DNA from: Thermoanaerobaculia bacterium
GTDB taxonomy: Bacteria; Acidobacteriota; Thermoanaerobaculia; Multivoradales; Multivoraceae
NCBI GenBank assembly: GCA_022822365.1
Contig: JAJEBV010000008.1
Coordinates: 233,524-297,523 of the forward strand
Reading direction: 5' to 3'
Length of the DNA: 64,000 bases
A model generated the notes under the pieces. That model was not told the DNA's origin, made no database searches, and saw only the letters and a program-made list of their open reading frames with translations. How positions within the stretch are numbered: position 1 is the stretch's first letter; every line of letters begins with the position of its first letter. Below are positions 60,426 to 64,000 of this stretch, one piece after another. A program made the position numbers and the translations under genes.

Positions 60426-63058
60426 GCAGTCGACTGCAGTCTCGGATCAGAACCGCGTCCAGAGCCGGCCAGCACCCGGGTGGCGCGACCCGCGCCACCC
60501 GTGAACCAGTCCGTGCGCCCGTCACTCGGGCGCGCGGATGGCAGGCCGGCGCACCGACATGCGACGAATCGACGCGCGCGATAAGTCGCTCGCTGCTTCG
60601 GAGTGCCTGCCTGGCGCTCGCCGGCATCGCCATCGCCACGGTCGCGGCCGCCGCCGGGCCGCCGCCGAATCTCCTCGACATGCATCCGCACGGAGGCCAG
60701 CAGGGACGGGCCTTGCGGCTGGTCATCGAGGGCTACGGCGTCGCGGGCGAACTGGAGATCGAAAGCACCCTGCCCGGGTCGTTCGCCCGTCTCGGCGAGG
60801 CCGCCGACGAGGACCGGCTGCAGAAGCAGCGGCGGCCGAACGACCGCAACCTCCAGGCCGCCGTCTTTCTCGTGGAGATCGACGCCGGCGCCGCGCCGGG
60901 GCTCTACCCGCTGCGCGCCGTCAGCGACGACGGCTTGTCGAACGCCCTGCTGTTCCGGGTGGACACCGTGTCTGAAGTCTCCGAACGGAGCCTGCGCGAC
61001 GGCATCCGCGACAGCAGCGCCACCGCCGAACCGCCGCGCATCGATGCACTGCCGATCGTCGTCAACGGCACGCTGGACGGTGCGGAGCGGGACCGCTATC
61101 GCTTCCGCGCAGAAGCCGGCGAACGGATCGTCCTGGAGGTCGAGGCGCGACGCACGGGCTCGGCGATCGATCCGGTGCTCCGCCTGCTCGACGGCGAAGG
61201 CAGCGAGATCGCCTTCAACCAGGAGGGACCCGGCATCGATGTCGACGCCCGTCTCGACTGGCAGCCGTCGGAGGCAGGAGAGTACGTCGTCGAAGTCCAC
61301 GACGCCCGATTCAGCAACCAGAGGAGGAACTTCTACCGCCTCAAGCTGATCGCCGCCACGGACTACGAGTACGCCGACGCCGTCTTTCCGCTGGGGGCGC
61401 GCCGCGGAGAGGAGACGCGATTCGGGCTCAGCGGCGGCAGCGCGGCCGCCACCAGGGAGATCGCCCGCGCCGTCGATACGGAGAACGCCTTCGACATCGT
61501 CGGCCCGCCAGTCGCCGCCAAGGCCAGCGCGGCCCTGCCGTTCCGGGTCGTCGTGGGAAGCCATCCCGAGGTGCTGGAGGGTGAAACGGCCGACGGAAAA
61601 GCACTCGACACGCCCGTGGTCGTCAACGGCCGGATCGACGACGCCGGCGAGGTGGACCGCTACCGGATCGCCGCCGAGCCGGGCCGGAAGCTCCTGATCG
61701 AAGTCGAGGGCGCCGCGCTCGGCTCCTCCGACCTGTTCGGCGTGCTGACCGTGACGACGCCGGACGGCGAGCACCTGGCCTCCTCCGGTGACGACATCCC
61801 CGATCCCGACACCTTCCGGCTGCTGTCGCCCACCGCCACCTCCTTCGACCCCTGGGTCCTGGTCGAGACGCCGGAAGGGGTGGACGAGCTGCACGTTACG
61901 GTCGAGGACCTGGTGGGCCGCGGCGGTCCGCGTTTCGGCTACCGGTTGACGGCGACCGCGAACGGCCCCGACTTCGAGCTGCGCCTGAGCACGGCCCAGT
62001 TGACGCTCAACAACGGCGCTTCGAAGCCGATCGAGATCGGCGCCGTGCGCCGCGGCTATCTGGGTCCGATCCGTCTCTACGTCGAGGAACCCCCGCCCGG
62101 CATCGAGGCCCGGGACGGATGGATCACCAGCGAAGTGCGTGACCTCGACACGCGCACGCTGGCGCGCTCCGGCCGGATCCTGGTCACCGCCGACCTCGAC
62201 GCTCCGCGCCAGCGCTTCGACCTTGAGGTCTGGGGCGAGGGCGTGCTCAAAGACGGCACCGTCATCCGCCGCCGGGCAACCGTGCCGGGGAGCGTGACCA
62301 GCGTGCGCGCCGGCGACGGCCGCAGCTACACGACGGAGGCCGAGCGCTCGTTCAGCGCCCCGTGGCTGGAGAGCCGGCTGCCCGTGCTGCTCACCGGCAA
62401 CTCCGGCCCCCGGCTGACTACTCCGGAGCCGGCCACGGTCAGGCTGGTCAAGGGCATGCCGTTCGACTTCGAGTGGAAGTACGAGGCCCCGCCGGGCGAG
62501 GAGGCTGCGACCGAACCGCCGATGGTCGTCAACGCCGCGATCGTCGGCGGCGAGTTCCGGGTCGAGACGACAGAGAAGGCCGACTACAACAAGCCGGCAG
62601 GCAGCAAGCTGATCCGAAGCAGCGACGGCACCCGGCACGATCGCTACACCGTGACGCTGACAGGCGAAATCACAGTGGGCGGACGTCCCGAGCGGCTCTA
62701 TACGCCAGGCGTGACGCTCGAGATCGTCCCCGGCTACCGGATCGAGGTCACCGAAGCGACCGTCAAGTCCGGCCGAAGCGGCACGGTGGAAGGCGTCCTC
62801 CACCGCGAAGAGAGCTTCCGGCAGCCGGTTGAACTGCGCGCCGACGCGCTGCCCACCGGCGTCGTCTGCGACAGCACCGAAATCGACGTCGAGGACGACG
62901 GCAGGTTCCGGCTCGCCTGCGAGGCGTCGGATGCGGTCGAAGCAGGGGACTACGACTTCCTGATCACGTCGTCGTCCTGGCTCGCTGGCGAGAGAGAAGT
63001 CCGCGCCGCCTACACTACGGTGCCGGTGAGCGCGCGAATGGAGGTGAAGGGCAGATGA
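60422..63058 (+). CDS. exported pre-peptidase C-terminal (PPC) domain protein
   Basis: An 878-residue exported protein with repeated beta domains. The GTG start overlaps the WD40 stop (GTGA) and follows GGAGGA. An unusually long n-region of about 57 residues precedes the hydrophobic core (SACLALAGIAIATVAAAAG). Residues about 80-180 form a domain starting PNLLDMHPHGGQQG; PPC-like domains follow (PIVVNGTLDGAERDRYRFRAEAGERIVLEVEA; PVVVNGRIDDAGEVDRYRIAAEPGRKLLIEVEG), and the C-terminal third is further beta-sandwich sequence. PPC domains are processing or binding modules in secreted proteins. Operon position suggests it belongs to the cytochrome/DUF1549 system. Confidence 0.82.
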   Translation: MSSRLQSRIRTASRAGQHPGGATRATREPVRAPVTRARGWQAGAPTCDESTRAISRSLLRSACLALAGIAIATVAAAAGPPPNLLDMHPHGGQQGRALRLVIEGYGVAGELEIESTLPGSFARLGEAADEDRLQKQRRPNDRNLQAAVFLVEIDAGAAPGLYPLRAVSDDGLSNALLFRVDTVSEVSERSLRDGIRDSSATAEPPRIDALPIVVNGTLDGAERDRYRFRAEAGERIVLEVEARRTGSAIDPVLRLLDGEGSEIAFNQEGPGIDVDARLDWQPSEAGEYVVEVHDARFSNQRRNFYRLKLIAATDYEYADAVFPLGARRGEETRFGLSGGSAAATREIARAVDTENAFDIVGPPVAAKASAALPFRVVVGSHPEVLEGETADGKALDTPVVVNGRIDDAGEVDRYRIAAEPGRKLLIEVEGAALGSSDLFGVLTVTTPDGEHLASSGDDIPDPDTFRLLSPTATSFDPWVLVETPEGVDELHVTVEDLVGRGGPRFGYRLTATANGPDFELRLSTAQLTLNNGASKPIEIGAVRRGYLGPIRLYVEEPPPGIEARDGWITSEVRDLDTRTLARSGRILVTADLDAPRQRFDLEVWGEGVLKDGTVIRRRATVPGSVTSVRAGDGRSYTTEAERSFSAPWLESRLPVLLTGNSGPRLTTPEPATVRLVKGMPFDFEWKYEAPPGEEAATEPPMVVNAAIVGGEFRVETTEKADYNKPAGSKLIRSSDGTRHDRYTVTLTGEITVGGRPERLYTPGVTLEIVPGYRIEVTEATVKSGRSGTVEGVLHREESFRQPVELRADALPTGVVCDSTEIDVEDDGRFRLACEASDAVEAGDYDFLITSSSWLAGEREVRAAYTTVPVSARMEVKGR
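60478..60533. repeat. two adjacent perfect hairpins inside a signal-peptide n-region
   Basis: Hairpin E is GGGTGGCGCG-ACC-CGCGCCACCC (60478-60500); hairpin F is GCGCCCG-TCACT-CGGGCGC (60515-60533). They encode residues about 19-38 of the PPC protein. The right part of E resembles the ACCCGCGC(C)ACCC end of module C in the intergenic repeats. Confidence 0.75.
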
Positions 63059-64000
63059 GACGTCTCGACACTCCCGGCCAGGCCGACTGTCGGTGCGCCG
63101 GCCTTCCGGCCGGCAGCAGGCGCGATGCCGCGAAGCGGCGAGCCCGAATCGCTCTCCCGCTCATCGCCCTGGCCGCGATGGCCCTGCCCGCCGGCGCCGC
63201 CACAACCCCCGTCGAGCTCCTCATCCACCCCCCCGAACTCACCTTCGACAACCTCCGCGACGGCCGCAAGCTCCTCGTCACGGGTGTCCTCGAGACCGGC
63301 GAGCGCGTCGACCTCACCGCCGACGCCGAGGTCTCCACTACGAACGCTCCGGTCGAGCGCGGCGACGACAGCTTCTTCACGCCGACCGCCTCCGGTTCCG
63401 GGTCGATCACGATCGAAGCCGCCGGCCTGACCGCCACCGTTCCCGTCGCGGTCCGCGCCGCAGCCACCAACGCCGCGCCCCCCGTCACCTTCGTCCGCGA
63501 CGTCCTGCCCGCCATGAACAAGATCGGCTGCTCCACGGGCACCTGCCACGGCGCGGCCAAGGGCAAGAACGGCTTCAAGCTGTCGCTGCGCGGCTACGAC
63601 CCGGAGTTCGACTACCAGTCGCTGCTGTACGACATGTCCGGCCGGCGCTTCAACCGCGCCGAGCCCGCGCGCTCGCTGATGCTCGCCAAGCCGACGATGC
63701 AGGTCGCGCACGAGGGCGGCCTGCGGCTCGACCACGGATCTCGCTACTACAACCAGATCCTCGACTGGATCTCAGGCGGCGTTCCCTACGGCGACCCGGC
63801 GACCGACCGCGTCGAGCGGCTGACGGTCCATCCCGGCGAGGTCTTCATGCACCGGCCGGGAATGAGCCAGCAGACGATCGTCATCGCCCACTACGGTGAC
63901 GGCAGCAGCCGCGACGTGACCCGCGAGGCGCACGTGACCAGCAGCAACACGGAGACGGTGGCTGTCGAGGACGCGCCCTCCGGCCCCGTCGCCACGGGTC
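63055..64000 (+). CDS. DUF1549-type protein with Ig-like and cytochrome-like segment (3' partial)
   Basis: At least 315 residues, running off the window. The ATG overlaps the PPC gene stop (ATGA). After a basic n-region carrying a palindromic repeat comes a signal core (IALPLIALAAMALPAGAA), then an Ig-like/BIG2 domain (about 55-145; VELLIHPPELTFDNLRDGRKLLVTGVLETGE) and the family segment VTFVRDVLPAMNKIGCSTGTCHGAAKGKNGFKLSLRGYDPEFDYQ, whose CxxxxCH is typical of planctomycete DUF1549 proteins with an N-terminal cytochrome-like motif. The rest of DUF1549/DUF1553, and probably a DUF1501 partner, should lie downstream. This would be a second PSD1-like module in the same operon. Confidence 0.85.
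   Translation, partial: MRRLDTPGQADCRCAGLPAGSRRDAAKRRARIALPLIALAAMALPAGAATTPVELLIHPPELTFDNLRDGRKLLVTGVLETGERVDLTADAEVSTTNAPVERGDDSFFTPTASGSGSITIEAAGLTATVPVAVRAAATNAAPPVTFVRDVLPAMNKIGCSTGTCHGAAKGKNGFKLSLRGYDPEFDYQSLLYDMSGRRFNRAEPARSLMLAKPTMQVAHEGGLRLDHGSRYYNQILDWISGGVPYGDPATDRVERLTVHPGEVFMHRPGMSQQTIVIAHYGDGSSRDVTREAHVTSSNTETVAVEDAPSGPVATG
63088..63139. repeat. GC-rich palindromic pair in a 5' coding region
   Basis: Bases 63088-63115 are identical to 19789-19816 (module GCCGGCC-TTCC-GGCCGGC). Bases 63127-63139 are GCCGC-GAA-GCGGC, the reverse complement of module D at 44768-44780. Both lie in the n-region of the DUF1549-type signal peptide. Confidence 0.75.

Overview
The window is a GC-rich, very gene-dense bacterial chromosome segment. 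No gene-free stretch exceeds about 160 bases, and I saw no tRNA, rRNA, CRISPR array, integrase or transposase. The gene content fits an Acidobacteriota-like heterotroph: an Oar-type TonB-dependent receptor with a carboxypeptidase-like plug, secreted proteins with CARDB repeats and a roughly 110-residue C-terminal repeat, Tat-exported Gfo/Idh/MocA oxidoreductases, and cytochrome-containing PSD1/DUF1501 modules. A Planctomycetota, Verrucomicrobiota or Gemmatimonadota relative cannot be excluded. Taxonomy is inference from gene families only.

Layout. 1-6.3 kb: end of manA, membrane protein, S41 peptidase, SixA phosphatase, 2-hydroxyacid dehydrogenase and acyl-CoA synthetase. 6.3-11.9 kb: a large matrixin/CARDB protein and an alkaline phosphatase sharing a C-terminal domain. 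11.9-20.9 kb: fused acyl-CoA mutase IcmF, DUF2911-like protein, Uma2 nuclease, a Gfo/Idh/MocA enzyme, an enoyl-CoA hydratase and a SUMF1-domain protein. 20.9-26.2 kb: two tandem Sb-PDE-like PHP phosphodiesterases and parts of a sugar ABC importer, interrupted by an opposite-strand methyltransferase and lacking an ATPase. 26.2-33.2 kb: YcaQ-like glycosylase, TonB receptor, DUF993 and old-yellow-enzyme genes, and an orphan HicB. 33.2-43.7 kb: a likely oxidative sugar-catabolism region with sulfatase, Gfo/Idh/MocA, DUF1080-like protein, DUF6807, cupin lipoprotein, GMC dehydrogenase with its Tat small subunit, dienelactone hydrolase and GST. 43.7-51.2 kb: adenine methylase, PQQ-propeller protein, photolyase, MFS transporter, GST and two DUF4440 lipoproteins. 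51.3-64 kb: a long plus-strand operon beginning with a nuclease/beta-lactamase fusion and continuing with PSD1, DUF1501, cytochrome-WD40, PPC and DUF1549-type proteins.

Two recurring DNA-level patterns stand out. First, many transcription-unit-leading genes lack a Shine-Dalgarno sequence and have a TAnnnT hexamer 6-9 bases before the start codon, which suggests leaderless mRNAs; genes inside operons instead use ATGA/GTGA overlaps or good ribosome sites. Second, GC-rich palindromic modules occur in intergenic gaps and also inside the signal-peptide n-regions of several exported proteins. One 28-bp copy is read in two different frames in two genes, so it is conserved as DNA rather than as peptide.
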